From positions 349,121-413,120 of the forward strand of contig JAVJRK010000011.1 of NCBI GenBank assembly GCA_040218445.1: a stretch of 64,000 nt of DNA, in the 5' to 3' direction. The translations under genes were made by a program, and so were the position numbers. Of the stretch, positions 1 to 8,545 are shown piece after piece. Under the pieces are notes generated by a model. The model did not search any database, had not been told where the DNA came from, and saw nothing but the letters and a program-made list of their open reading frames with translations. This DNA is from UBA1479 sp040218445. Lineage in GTDB: Bacteria; Pseudomonadota; Alphaproteobacteria; Rhodospirillales; Casp-alpha2. Every line of letters begins with the position of its first letter. The first letter of the stretch is position 1.

Positions 1-14
1 AGGCAGAGACCACC

Positions 15-1691
15 ATGACCAACACGACCAGCGCCAACAAAATCTGGGGCCGATCGGCCTTTCTTGAACTCCTGAAGCAGGAAGGCATCACCCACCTGTT
101 CGGCAATCCGGGCACGACCGAACTGCCAATCATGCATGCGCTGGCCGACCACCCGGACCTGACCTACGTCCTGGGTCTGCAGGAATCCCTGGTCGTCGCC
201 ATGGCTGATGGATACTCCCGGGCATCCGGAAAACTGGTCGCCTGCAATGTCCATGTGGCGCCCGGCCTGGGCAACGCCCTGGGCTCGCTCTACAATGCCA
301 AGTTCACCAACACCCCAATGATCCTGACCGCGGGCCAGCAGGAACAAGGCCACGGCCTGACCGAACCGGTGCTGTACGGCGATCTGGTGTCCATGGCGCG
401 TCCTCTGGTCAAATGGGCGGTCGAGGTGACACGCCTGGAAGACTTGCCGCGCATCATCCACCGCGCCGCCAAGGTCGCCATGACGCCGCCGACGGGGCCC
501 GTGTTCCTGTCCCTGCCGGGCGACATTCTGAACGACGAAGCAGGCTTGGACCTGGGCTCGGCAACCCGCATCGACACCCGCGTGCGCCCGTCGGACGACA
601 TTCTGGAAGCCCTCGCCAAGCGCATCCTGGCGGCCGAAAATCCGGTGGTTGTGGTCGGCGACGAAATGGTGAAAAGCGACGCACTCACCGAAGGTGCCGA
701 GTTCGCAACGGCGTTGGGTGCTCCGGTCTATCAATCGTCGGCACCTTACGGTTCGCAGTTCCTGTCGGAACATCCCTGCTTCATGGGGGCCTTGGAGCGC
801 ATCCAAAAACAGGCGCGGGCGACGTTGGAGCCCTATGACCTGATGATCGCCCTCGGCGCCGATCCCCTGACCATGTCGGTCTACAGCCCCATCGATCCGC
901 TGCCCGACCATATGAAGATCGTGCAGATCGGCCTCAATGAATGGGACATCGCCAAGAATTATCCGGTCGACATTGCCGCCCTGGGTGATCTGAAGACCAC
1001 CCTGCCGGCGCTCGCCGACATGCTGGCCAAGATCGGCGGTGACGCGCAAGCGGCCCGCGCCAAGTCATCCATCGACGCATTAGCCAAAACCAATTGGTCG
1101 GCCCGACGGACGCGCCTGATCACGGAATTGTCCGACGATGATGGACCAGAACCCATCGACCCCCGGCATCTGGCCAAGATGATCACGGACTGCCTGCCGG
1201 AAAACGCCATCGTGGTGAACGAGGGCCTGACCTCAGCCCGGTTGCTGGATCAGCTGTTTCCGTTCCGCGACCGCTTTGCCTATCACGGCCTGGCGTCGGG
1301 GGGCATCGGCTGGGGTCTGCCGGCGGCGGTCGGCGTGCAGATCGCCCAGCCTGACCGCCCGGTGGTTGCCGTAATCGGCGACGGCAGCACCATGTATTCG
1401 GTCCAGGCCCTATGGACGGCAGCGGCCATGAACCTGCCGCTGACCTACGTAATCGCCAACAACGGCGGCTACCGCATCATCAAGCAGCGTCTGAAGTCCT
1501 TCCACGGATCGGAAAACTATATTGCCATGGACTTCGTCAACCCGCCCATCGACTTCGTCGCGGTGGCATCGGGCATGGGCCTGACGGCGGAACGCATCAC
1601 CGATCCCGCCCGCGTGCGCCCGGCCCTGAACGAAGCCATCGCCAACCCGGGGCCGAACCTGCTGGAAATCGTCGTCGACGGGACGGTCTAG
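15..1691 (+). CDS. ThDP-dependent decarboxylase, benzoylformate decarboxylase / acetolactate synthase-like
   Basis: The 558-aa protein has the three-domain layout of ThDP-dependent 2-oxo acid decarboxylases. The N-terminal Pyr domain carries FGNPGTTELP (residues 29-38), very close to the benzoylformate decarboxylase signature, and a probable cofactor-activating Glu57 in LGLQES. The C-terminal domain carries the ThDP/Mg motif, GDGS near residue 455 followed about 30 residues later by ANN. Length matches the family. Thiamine diphosphate and Mg dependence follows from the family. Decarboxylation of an aryl or branched 2-oxo acid is an inference, because the substrate cannot be told from sequence; an acetolactate synthase-like or oxalyl-CoA decarboxylase-like role is the alternative. 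The ATG at 15 is the first start available and is preceded by a purine-rich stretch. It converges on the DsbA-family gene. Confidence 0.85.
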   Translation: MTNTTSANKIWGRSAFLELLKQEGITHLFGNPGTTELPIMHALADHPDLTYVLGLQESLVVAMADGYSRASGKLVACNVHVAPGLGNALGSLYNAKFTNTPMILTAGQQEQGHGLTEPVLYGDLVSMARPLVKWAVEVTRLEDLPRIIHRAAKVAMTPPTGPVFLSLPGDILNDEAGLDLGSATRIDTRVRPSDDILEALAKRILAAENPVVVVGDEMVKSDALTEGAEFATALGAPVYQSSAPYGSQFLSEHPCFMGALERIQKQARATLEPYDLMIALGADPLTMSVYSPIDPLPDHMKIVQIGLNEWDIAKNYPVDIAALGDLKTTLPALADMLAKIGGDAQAARAKSSIDALAKTNWSARRTRLITELSDDDGPEPIDPRHLAKMITDCLPENAIVVNEGLTSARLLDQLFPFRDRFAYHGLASGGIGWGLPAAVGVQIAQPDRPVVAVIGDGSTMYSVQALWTAAAMNLPLTYVIANNGGYRIIKQRLKSFHGSENYIAMDFVNPPIDFVAVASGMGLTAERITDPARVRPALNEAIANPGPNLLEIVVDGTV

Positions 1692-1744
1692 CGCAAATCC
1701 CGGGCAGACTTTTTCTTAGGGCTGCGGACGCATTCGCACAAAAA

Positions 1745-2377
1745 TCAGGCGGGCGCCTCGCCCGCAACCCAGCCGGCGAGCGGCTTTTCCAACGCATCCC
1801 AGGGTAGATAGCCTGCCGTCACCAGCGTCGCCTGCTGATCCTCGACCGCCAGCAGGGTCGGGAAACCAGTGATGCCCGACTGCTGGGCGAACCAGAAATC
1901 GCCCTGCGTTTCCTCGCGCATGTCGGGCGAGGTGTGGGTCTGAAAAAATTCATCCCGGTCGAAACCGAAGTCACCGGCGATATCAGCCAGCACACCATCA
2001 TCGACCGTGTTGTGGTTTTCCACGTAAAACGCCCGATGCAGCCGGGCCAGGAACGGCAGGGTCTTGGCTTCGTCCAGTTTACGCGCCGTCACCACGGCAC
2101 GGCAGGCCGGTTCCGTGTCATAGACAAAACCTTCCTGATCGAAGAAGGCGAAATCGAACGGCTGGCCGGAAGCTTCCTGCACGTGCTTCCAGTGGTCCCG
2201 GATATAGTCCTTGTCCTTGCCGCGCATGGCATGCGTCGTGCCTGGACGCAGCCCACCGACCATGACGCGCACGGGGGCCTTTGCCCCAAAGGAATCGGCG
2301 ACCTTATCGATCACGGGCGAAAACCCCCAGCACCAGGAGCACATGGGATCAGCGACATAAAGGAGGTGTTTGCTCAT
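1745..2377 (-). CDS. DsbA-family thioredoxin-fold oxidoreductase
   Basis: This 210-aa protein opens with MSKHLLYVADPMCSWC, placing a CxxC redox pair at Cys13 and Cys16 right after the first beta strand, as in the DSBA/FrnE-like thioredoxin fold. The cis-proline region is represented by SGITGFPTLL near residue 170. No signal peptide is seen, so it is probably cytoplasmic, unlike periplasmic DsbA. Members of this group are annotated as protein-disulfide isomerases or 2-hydroxychromene isomerase relatives. It lies 45 nt downstream of the ArsR gene on the same strand and could be its operon partner. Confidence 0.8.
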   Translation of the reverse strand: MSKHLLYVADPMCSWCWGFSPVIDKVADSFGAKAPVRVMVGGLRPGTTHAMRGKDKDYIRDHWKHVQEASGQPFDFAFFDQEGFVYDTEPACRAVVTARKLDEAKTLPFLARLHRAFYVENHNTVDDGVLADIAGDFGFDRDEFFQTHTSPDMREETQGDFWFAQQSGITGFPTLLAVEDQQATLVTAGYLPWDALEKPLAGWVAGEAPA

Positions 2378-2422
2378 ACCGTCAATATAGGAAGTCGCGA
2401 AGGATGGGCCAACCCGGCGGCG

Positions 2423-2728
2423 TCACCTGTCCGCATTCAACAGCACCGCATCCAATAACCCGGGAAAGCGCTTGTCCAGATCCGTACGGCGGAGCGAATT
2501 CATATGCGCGGTGCCGTCGCTGCGAGTCGCCACGATGCCCGCATCCCGCAACACCCGGAAGTGATGGGACATGCTGGATTTGGGGCGCCCCCGGTCCAGC
2601 GCGTTGCAGCTTGCCTCGCCATCGGCCGCAAGCTGGCGAACGATATCCATGCGCAGCGGATCGCAAAGGGCATGCAGCACATGCTCCAGCGCGACATCTT
2701 CGATCTTTGGATGCTTGAACGGTCTCAT
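2423..2728 (-). CDS. ArsR-family winged-helix transcriptional regulator
   Basis: The protein is about 101 aa. LEHVLHALCDPLRMDIVRQLA is the typical ArsR helix 1-2 region, and SSMSHHFRVLRDAGIVATRSDG is the recognition helix and wing. No obvious metal-binding Cys pair (CVC type) is present, so this is more likely a non-metal ArsR, for example one sensing an electrophile. The ATG at 2728 was chosen; a GTG at 2746 would add six residues. The gene is divergent from the old-yellow-enzyme gene across a 120-bp gap containing a palindrome (2766-2783). Divergent ArsR/OYE pairs commonly form a repressor-target pair. Confidence 0.85.
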   Translation of the reverse strand: MRPFKHPKIEDVALEHVLHALCDPLRMDIVRQLAADGEASCNALDRGRPKSSMSHHFRVLRDAGIVATRSDGTAHMNSLRRTDLDKRFPGLLDAVLLNADR

Positions 2729-2763
2729 GAAGGATTTGTAACACACAAAGTTTGGTCTTTCTA

Positions 2764-2791
2764 TTGTTCGAAATTTATCGAACTATAGAAT
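2764..2791 (+). promoter_or_regulatory. Probable promoter with ArsR operator palindrome
   Basis: A perfect 6-bp inverted repeat, GTTCGA-N6-TCGAAC, lies at 2766-2783. It overlaps a plausible sigma70 promoter reading toward the flavin oxidoreductase gene (TTGTTC at 2764, 16-nt spacer, TAGAAT at 2786). A palindrome inside the promoter between divergent ArsR and OYE genes fits a repressor operator. The assignment is inferred from position and symmetry. Confidence 0.5.
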
Positions 2792-2848
2792 TAATGATAG
2801 CGGCATATGGTCGCCCTATCCCCCGCAATACAATTTGGAATTTGAAAC

Positions 2849-3946
2849 ATGACGAACCTGTTCGACCCCTTTTCCTTGAAAGACATCACGCTCAAAAACC
2901 GCATCGGCGTCTCCCCCATGTGCCAATATTCCGCCCAGGACGGGCTGGTGAACGATTGGCACCGCGTCCATCTGGCGACGCTTGCACGCGGCGGTTCCGG
3001 CCTGGTCGTGGTCGAAGCCACCGGCGTTTCGCCCGAAGGCCGCATCACCCCCGGCTGTCTGGGCCTGTGGAATGACGACCAGGCGGAGGCCCTGGCCGGC
3101 GTGGTCAAAAGCATCGAGGATGCCGGCGCCGTGCCGGGCATTCAGCTTGCCCATGCCGGGCGAAAAGCCAGCGCCAACCGTCCCTGGGAAGGTGACGACC
3201 ACATCGCCCCGGACGATCCGCGCGGCTGGGAAACCATCGCCCCTTCCGCCATTGCCTATGGCGCGCATCTGCCCAAGGTGCCGCGTGCCATGAGCATCGC
3301 CGAAATCGAACGCGTGAAGTCGGATTTCGTACGGGCCGCCGAACGCGCCCGTGACGCCGGGTTCAAATGGCTGGTCCTGCATTTCGCCCATGGCTATCTG
3401 GGGCAAAGCTTCTTTTCCGCCCATTCCAACAACCGCGACGACGCCTATGGCGGAGATCACCGCAACCGGGGACGGTTCCTGATCGAAACCCTGGCCGCCG
3501 TGCGCAAGGTCTGGCCGGAGAACCTGCCCCTTACCGCCCGTTTCGGCGTGATTGAATTCGACGGCCGGGATGAAGAAACCTTGTCCGAATCCATTGACCT
3601 GATCCGCCGCATGAAATCCGAAGGCCTGGATTTTATCGACGTCAGCGTCGGGTTTTCCACGCCCGAGGCAAACATTCCCTGGGGCCCCGCATTCCTGGCC
3701 CCGGCGGCACAGAAAGTGCGCAATGCCACGGGATTGCCGGCATCGACCAGCTGGTACATCAGCGGTGCGGCACAAGCCGACAGCCTGATCCGGAATGAAC
3801 AGGCGGACCTTGTCATGCTCGGCCGGCCGCTGTTGGAAGACCCGCACTGGCCCTATGCGGCAGCCAAGGAATTGGGAGTGGATAAAGCCGCCTGGACCCT
3901 TCCCGCCCCTTATGCCCACTGGCTCGACCGTTACCGGGCCGCTTGA
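2849..3946 (+). CDS. Old yellow enzyme family NADH:flavin oxidoreductase (YqjM/xenobiotic reductase type)
   Basis: The 365-aa protein is a TIM-barrel FMN enzyme of the OYE family. The N-terminus contains PMCQYSAQDGLVNDWH, with the active-site Cys typical of the YqjM (thermophilic-like) class. QLAHAGRKAS follows, then LHFAHGYLGQSF, which supplies the paired His residues that bind the substrate carbonyl or nitro group, then NNRDDAYGG. The C-terminus has the flavin-phosphate loop ADLVMLGRPLLEDPHW. The family reduces activated C=C bonds in enones, nitroalkenes and similar electrophiles with NAD(P)H. Context with a divergent ArsR repressor suggests induction by such compounds. Confidence 0.9.
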   Translation: MTNLFDPFSLKDITLKNRIGVSPMCQYSAQDGLVNDWHRVHLATLARGGSGLVVVEATGVSPEGRITPGCLGLWNDDQAEALAGVVKSIEDAGAVPGIQLAHAGRKASANRPWEGDDHIAPDDPRGWETIAPSAIAYGAHLPKVPRAMSIAEIERVKSDFVRAAERARDAGFKWLVLHFAHGYLGQSFFSAHSNNRDDAYGGDHRNRGRFLIETLAAVRKVWPENLPLTARFGVIEFDGRDEETLSESIDLIRRMKSEGLDFIDVSVGFSTPEANIPWGPAFLAPAAQKVRNATGLPASTSWYISGAAQADSLIRNEQADLVMLGRPLLEDPHWPYAAAKELGVDKAAWTLPAPYAHWLDRYRAA

Positions 3947-3955
3947 CGGTTGAAC

Positions 3956-4000
3956 GAAACGGATTCAGCCGCGCAATGAGGCGATGGCTGAATCCGTTTC
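3956..4000. terminator. Perfect 15-bp inverted repeat between convergent genes
   Basis: GAAACGGATTCAGCC at 3956-3970 is exactly complementary to 3986-4000, leaving a 15-nt loop. The repeat fills the gap between the stop codons of the flavin oxidoreductase (+) and the lipoprotein (-). No clear T-tract follows on either strand. A bidirectional transcription terminator or 3'-end stabiliser is the most likely role. Confidence 0.55.
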
Positions 4001-4006
4001 CGGTCA

Positions 4007-4267
4007 TTAATGTTTGTCGTCCTTTTTGTCGCTGTCTTCGCCCTTGCCGAACAGATAACCGGCACCGGCGCCGACCGCGCCGCCAAGGGCCGCACCGCAT
4101 GACACACAGCCGCCCGTAAGAGCCGTGCCGACGGCCCCCACACCGGCACCGATGGCACCGCCGCTTAGTGTGCGCTGTTCCGTATTCGACATCCCCGAAC
4201 AAGCGCCCAAAGCCAGGGCGGACATAAGAACGAAAGCCGTAAGAGTACGTGTAGCCGTGCGTGTCAT
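4007..4267 (-). CDS. Small glycine-zipper lipoprotein
   Basis: The product is about 86 aa. It begins with a lipoprotein signal peptide ending in a lipobox (ALALGACSG, lipidated Cys near residue 24). A Gly/Ala-rich glycine-zipper segment follows (GGAIGAGVGAVGTALTGG, then GAALGGAVGAGAGYLFG), ending in a charged lysine/aspartate tail (KGEDSDKKDDKH). Two ATGs are adjacent (4270 and 4267); GGAGG sits 5 nt before the second, which decides the start. Glycine-zipper lipoproteins of this size are usually anchored in the outer membrane, but their function is poorly known. An extra internal GGCVSCG motif could form a disulfide. Confidence 0.75.
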   Translation of the reverse strand: MTRTATRTLTAFVLMSALALGACSGMSNTEQRTLSGGAIGAGVGAVGTALTGGCVSCGAALGGAVGAGAGYLFGKGEDSDKKDDKH

Positions 4268-4389
4268 CATTGCCTCCAGTCGTTGACATGGTGCGAAAAT
4301 GGACTGGGAAAGATTAGGCACGCCAGATATGCCCCTGCGTGGGCGATCTCATGGCAATACGATGGCAATCCGGACGGGCAGCGGGATTG

Positions 4390-5469
4390 TCAGCGGGTCA
4401 GCTTGGTGATTGCGGCCTCGGTTTCGTCCGCCAATCGTACCATCAGGTCCGCTGCCGTCTCCCGCCGGGCCATGCCCACGCCCTGCCCGGCCCATAAGGA
4501 CAGCAATCCCGCATCGCCCGCCTTGGCCGCCGCCGTGCGCATAGGCCGGGTCAGGGCGTTCTGCCAAGGGAACGGCAGCGGCGCCGCGGTGGCACCATCC
4601 CCTTCCATGATTTCCATGAACCGGTTGACGATGCCGCGCGCGGGACGGCCGGAATACGCCCGGGTAATCCGAGTGTCTTCCGGCTGTGCCGCCATCAGGG
4701 CTTGCTTGTAACATTCAGGCGGGCCGGCTTCGGCACAGGTCAGAAAAGCCGTTCCCATCTGCACCGCCTGGGCACCCAGCGCCAATGCGGCGGCGATGCC
4801 GCGCCCGTCCATGATGCCGCCCGACGCCACCACGGGCACGGAAACGGCGTCGACGACCTGCGGCACCAGCGCCATGGTGCCGATCATCGATCCTTCGAAC
4901 GAGCCGACAAAGGTCCCGCGATGACCGCCCGCCTCGCCCCCCTGGGCGACGACCGCGTCCACACCGGATTGTTCCAGGGCCAAGGCCTCCGCCACGGTCG
5001 TGGCCGTGCCCATGATGAAGACTCCGCGTGATTTCAGCGCCTCGACCGCGTCGTCCGGCAGCGTACCAAAGGTAAAGCTGAACACCTTGGCCCCGCTGTC
5101 CAGGGCAACGGGGAAATTCTTCTCGAACGGATCGGACATCGTTTCCGGCAACACAGGATCGGGTGCGCCGACGGCCGCACCGGATTCCGCAACGGCGGAA
5201 ACGGTCGCATCGGGATTTTCCGGGCGCGGCGGAACCGGTTGTGGGGCGAACAGATTGACCCCGAAAGACCGGTTGGTCTGTGCCCGAACGATGTCGATCG
5301 TTTGTTGAAAAACCTCAGGCGTCAGATAGGTCGCACCGGTGCAGCCCAGCCCCCCGGCTTCGGAGACTGCCGTCACCAATGCAGGCGTGTCGCTGCCGCC
5401 GGCCATGGGGGCCTGGATGACGGGACTGGTCAGGGCCAGACGGGTCATCAAATCGGTTGAGACGGGCAT
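4390..5469 (-). CDS. Nitronate monooxygenase (2-nitropropane dioxygenase family)
   Basis: The protein is 359 aa. The FMN TIM-barrel signatures are IQAPMAGGSDTPALV at the N-terminus, QGGEAGGHRGTF containing the class I catalytic His, and VVASGGIMDGRGIAAALALGA plus VQMGTAFL for phosphate binding. The family oxidises alkyl nitronates such as propionate 3-nitronate, or in some members acts as an NAD(P)H:quinone reductase. A clear GGAGG lies 6 nt upstream of the ATG. It lies 97 nt downstream of a LysR gene on the same strand. Confidence 0.9.
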   Translation of the reverse strand: MPVSTDLMTRLALTSPVIQAPMAGGSDTPALVTAVSEAGGLGCTGATYLTPEVFQQTIDIVRAQTNRSFGVNLFAPQPVPPRPENPDATVSAVAESGAAVGAPDPVLPETMSDPFEKNFPVALDSGAKVFSFTFGTLPDDAVEALKSRGVFIMGTATTVAEALALEQSGVDAVVAQGGEAGGHRGTFVGSFEGSMIGTMALVPQVVDAVSVPVVASGGIMDGRGIAAALALGAQAVQMGTAFLTCAEAGPPECYKQALMAAQPEDTRITRAYSGRPARGIVNRFMEIMEGDGATAAPLPFPWQNALTRPMRTAAAKAGDAGLLSLWAGQGVGMARRETAADLMVRLADETEAAITKLTR

Positions 5470-5566
5470 GATGGTCCTCCGGTAATGAACGGCTGAGAAG
5501 GCTACCTTGACGGCAGCACCCTGGAAAACGGTTTCCGGCGATAGCCGCTATCGATATCCGAGATAC

Positions 5567-6445
5567 CTACTCCGCGGCCGCGCGCACCGGATACAGATGA
5601 TCCATGAACGCCGCCATGGCCGGCGAGCGATAGCTGTCCCGCCGTTGAATGAACAGGGTGGTCACCCGCCCTTCCTTGGCCGGCAGGGCATGAATCCGCA
5701 CGCGTCCCTGTTCCGCCACGGCACGCGCGATCCCGCGCGGCAACAGGGTCACGCCGAGACCCGCCGCGACGCAGCCCATGATCGTTTCAATGGTTCCGAA
5801 TTCCAGAATGCGCAGGCCGGTCACGCCGCGCGCGGCAAGAATTTCTTCCAGCTTGCGGCGGTACGAACAACCGACGCGCAACACCACGATCTTGACCTCG
5901 CCGTTTTCGGCAATCCTGCGCAGGTCCGCAACGCCGGGCGCCGTCACGGCCACAAGGTCTTCGTGGAACGCGGTCTGACATTCCAGATCGGGATGATCGA
6001 CCGGGCCGCAGACAAAAGCCCCTTCGACCCGGTTTTCCAGCACGTCTTCGATCAGTTCCGCCGTGGTGCCCGTGCGGATGGAAAGGTCGACCCCCGGATA
6101 CTCCCCGACAAAGCCGGTCAAAACCGGCGACAAATGCATGGCCGCCGTGGTTTCCAAAGAACCCAGGACAAGGTCACCACGCGGCACCCCGTCATCCGCC
6201 ACGGCACGCTTGGCATCGGCCAGCAAGCGTTCCGCCGCCTTGGCGAAAGGAAGCAGGCGTTCGCCCGCAGGCGTCAGGCGCACCCCCCTGGAATGGCGGT
6301 CGAACAAAGACGTTCCAAGCGCATCTTCCAACAACCGAATGCGCGCCGTCACATTGGATTGCACGGTATTCAGTTCCGACGCCGCCCGGTTCATGGCCCC
6401 CGCGCGTGCCACCGCTTCAAAAAAACGAAGGTCGGACAGATCCAT
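5567..6445 (-). CDS. LysR-family transcriptional regulator
   Basis: The 292-aa protein has an N-terminal winged helix-turn-helix (MDLSDLRFFEAVARAGAMNRAASELNTVQSNVTARIRLLE, residues 1-40) and LFDRHSRGVRLTPAG, a textbook LysR DNA-binding domain. The C-terminal two-lobed effector domain follows (GDLVLGSLETTAAMHL onward). It resembles the CbbR/CysB-like group. The co-oriented nitronate monooxygenase downstream is a candidate target. Its own start faces the DUF2325 gene across a 256-bp intergenic region. Confidence 0.9.
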   Translation of the reverse strand: MDLSDLRFFEAVARAGAMNRAASELNTVQSNVTARIRLLEDALGTSLFDRHSRGVRLTPAGERLLPFAKAAERLLADAKRAVADDGVPRGDLVLGSLETTAAMHLSPVLTGFVGEYPGVDLSIRTGTTAELIEDVLENRVEGAFVCGPVDHPDLECQTAFHEDLVAVTAPGVADLRRIAENGEVKIVVLRVGCSYRRKLEEILAARGVTGLRILEFGTIETIMGCVAAGLGVTLLPRGIARAVAEQGRVRIHALPAKEGRVTTLFIQRRDSYRSPAMAAFMDHLYPVRAAAE

Positions 6446-6572
6446 ATCAATATTTCATTATTAATGATGACATATAAAATTATATATCAGTTTTTTAGAT
6501 ACCTTGTAAATCTCGTCAGGCAACGCACCGACGAGCACCCACCTCGATTGCGATTGATTCGCAAAATTCCCC

Positions 6573-6600
6573 TTGTGAAATTGATAATCATTATCATATT
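6573..6600 (+). promoter_or_regulatory. Fur box upstream of the DUF2325 gene
   Basis: TGATAATCATTATCA at 6582-6596 is a perfect 7-1-7 palindrome matching the Fur consensus core. It sits between a possible -35 (TTGTGA, 6573) and -10 (CATATT, 6595), about 105 nt before the DUF2325 ATG. The same 15-mer recurs before bfd at 15560. It supports iron-dependent repression of the DUF2325 gene and perhaps of the downstream imelysin operon. Confidence 0.8.
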
Positions 6601-6701
6601 CTCCGAAAGCCATGCCCCACGGGCCGAAACCCGGACATACCGATCCGAGGGCAAAATCGGTCCCGGCCTTAACCTGGCTACGATTGGAGAACCACGCACC
6701 C

Positions 6702-7943
6702 ATGTGCGAGCTTTGCGGCGATAAAAACCACCACAACCACCCAGCCTTGGGCAATGCGCCCGGCAACAGCGAGCCGGTCCTCAAACGGCGCCGCCTGTGG
6801 GAAATGACGGCCGGTTGGCATTGCTCGATCCTGGGGACATGCCTGACTCTTTCGGACCTGCGCGCCCTGGCGCGGAAACTGCCGCTGAACATCCGCAGCG
6901 GCTTTCCCATCGATTATCAATTGCACGGGTTTTTCGTCAAAGAAGCGGACCAGCCCGGCAAAGCCGCCAAGATGCTGACCAAGCTTCTGGACCGCAAGCA
7001 CGCCAAGGCGATCCGTGCCCTGCGCGGCGCCAGGCAAGTGCCCGCGCTTGAAAGCTATTGGGACGAAGCCCTTGAGGCCGGCGACATCCCCGGCCCCTAT
7101 TGGGCGATCCTCAGCCATCCCGTCACGACCACGGAACTGTCGGAGCGCATGTTCGCTGATGTGCACATGCTGTCGCACTTGGTGGGGGCGTCCAACCGGG
7201 GCGACATCCGGCGTCTGACCGCGCTGGAGGAAGAAAACGCCGGCTTGCGTGAAAAACTGGCCAAGCAACAAAGCCACCATCGCCAACGCCTGGACGATAA
7301 GGAAAAACAAATTTCCCAATTACGGGATGAACTTCACCACGATCCGTCGCGCGCGATCCGCATCGCGCAACCGGAAGACCTGGACATCGACGGTGCCTGT
7401 GCCTCCGTTCCGGCCCTGCAAGGCGAACTTCGCCATCTGGGAGCCCAAGCGGCCCAAGCTTCCGAAACCTTGCGCGGGCAACGCAGCCGGATCGACGAAC
7501 TGTCGGGCTTGGTCGACAGCCTGCTCGACGAGAACCGCTCCCTTGAACTGGCGCTGTTGCGCGAACGGGCCCAGGGTGAACCCGATGACGCGAATTGCGA
7601 TCCTGCCTGCCCGTTCGATCTAGGGGGACGCTGCCTGCTGTATGTCGGCGGCCGCCAGCAAACCGTACATCGCCTGAAATCCCTGGTCGAAGCCTGGAAC
7701 GGGCAGTTCCTGCACCACGACGGCGGGTTGGAGAAATCAATCAACGAACTGGCGGGTGCCGTGGTTAAGGCCGACGCCGTGGTCTTCCCCACAGATTGCG
7801 TCAGTCACGATGCGGCCCTTCAGGTCAAACGCCTGTGCCGCCAGACCATGAAGCCTTTCGTGCCGCTGCGCAGTTCCGGCGTTGCCTCCTTCGTCGCGGG
7901 CCTGCGGCACGGATTGGACGGTATGAACACCGGCGCGGGTTGA
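6702..7943 (+). CDS. DUF2325 domain-containing protein
   Basis: The protein is about 413 aa. It starts at ATG 6702 with MCELCGDKNHH, a short Cys/His cluster. A conserved N-terminal domain with RRRLWEMTAGWHCSILGTCL follows, where Cys and His could bind haem or metal. A long helical coiled coil rich in Glu/Lys/Gln spans about residues 175-295. The C-terminal DUF2325 fold is seen in LLYVGGRQQTVHRLKSLVEAW and in DAVVFPTDCVSHDAALQVKRLC. The function of DUF2325 is not established. The upstream Fur box and the following imelysin operon suggest a role in iron physiology. Starts further upstream lack homology-like sequence. Confidence 0.75.
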   Translation: MCELCGDKNHHNHPALGNAPGNSEPVLKRRRLWEMTAGWHCSILGTCLTLSDLRALARKLPLNIRSGFPIDYQLHGFFVKEADQPGKAAKMLTKLLDRKHAKAIRALRGARQVPALESYWDEALEAGDIPGPYWAILSHPVTTTELSERMFADVHMLSHLVGASNRGDIRRLTALEEENAGLREKLAKQQSHHRQRLDDKEKQISQLRDELHHDPSRAIRIAQPEDLDIDGACASVPALQGELRHLGAQAAQASETLRGQRSRIDELSGLVDSLLDENRSLELALLRERAQGEPDDANCDPACPFDLGGRCLLYVGGRQQTVHRLKSLVEAWNGQFLHHDGGLEKSINELAGAVVKADAVVFPTDCVSHDAALQVKRLCRQTMKPFVPLRSSGVASFVAGLRHGLDGMNTGAG

Positions 7944-7949
7944 ACATCG

Positions 7950-8444
7950 ATGCATATCCATACCCCTGCTGTGACATTCGCCGACTTGCCGTTCGGCGAG
8001 CAATTCGTGCTCTGGGCCATGCGTCTTTGGACGCGCGGACAACACCACGGCACCTTGGATCACGCAACGCTGCGCAACGGCTTCAAGCTTGCGGGCGCCC
8101 CCGCGGCCCATGGCGACCTGGACGGTCTGATGACCATCATCACCACAGCAGCGACGGGGGCCATCGACATTCGCGGCCCGCAATGCAGGGACATCAGTGC
8201 CGATGAACATCATTTGATGAGCGTGATCGCAGGCTTTCAGAGGACCGGCGCGGCCGGCAGCGATTTATTCGATCGCCGCCTGCCGCCGACGGCAAAACGC
8301 CTGGGCATGGAACGCGCGAAAGAACTGGCAAACACCCTGGCAAAGGCCGGATTGAACATCCGGCCGCGCCGCCCAGCCCGGCCCGCCACGAAGAATTGCC
8401 CCCCGGCCACGCGCCCTATTCCCGGAGCGCCGACATTTCATTGA
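7950..8444 (+). CDS. Hypothetical protein following DUF2325
   Basis: A 164-aa reading frame starts 6 nt after the DUF2325 stop. It encodes a soluble alpha-helical protein (FADLPFGEQFVLWAMRLWTRG, later DEHHLMSVIAGFQRTG) with a Pro/Arg-rich tail of about 30 residues. I do not recognise a named family. Tight spacing suggests co-transcription with the Fur-box DUF2325 gene, and the codon use resembles its neighbours, so it is probably real. The last 30 residues could be non-conserved. Confidence 0.6.
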   Translation: MHIHTPAVTFADLPFGEQFVLWAMRLWTRGQHHGTLDHATLRNGFKLAGAPAAHGDLDGLMTIITTAATGAIDIRGPQCRDISADEHHLMSVIAGFQRTGAAGSDLFDRRLPPTAKRLGMERAKELANTLAKAGLNIRPRRPARPATKNCPPATRPIPGAPTFH

Positions 8445-8545
8445 CGGAAATGCGGCGTCTCGTTCGTCTTATTCCTAAGAGCCTTCATTTCGGCCCGGCC
8501 GGACCCGCAAATCACAGAAGAAACGCAAACTCACAGGAGTGATCT

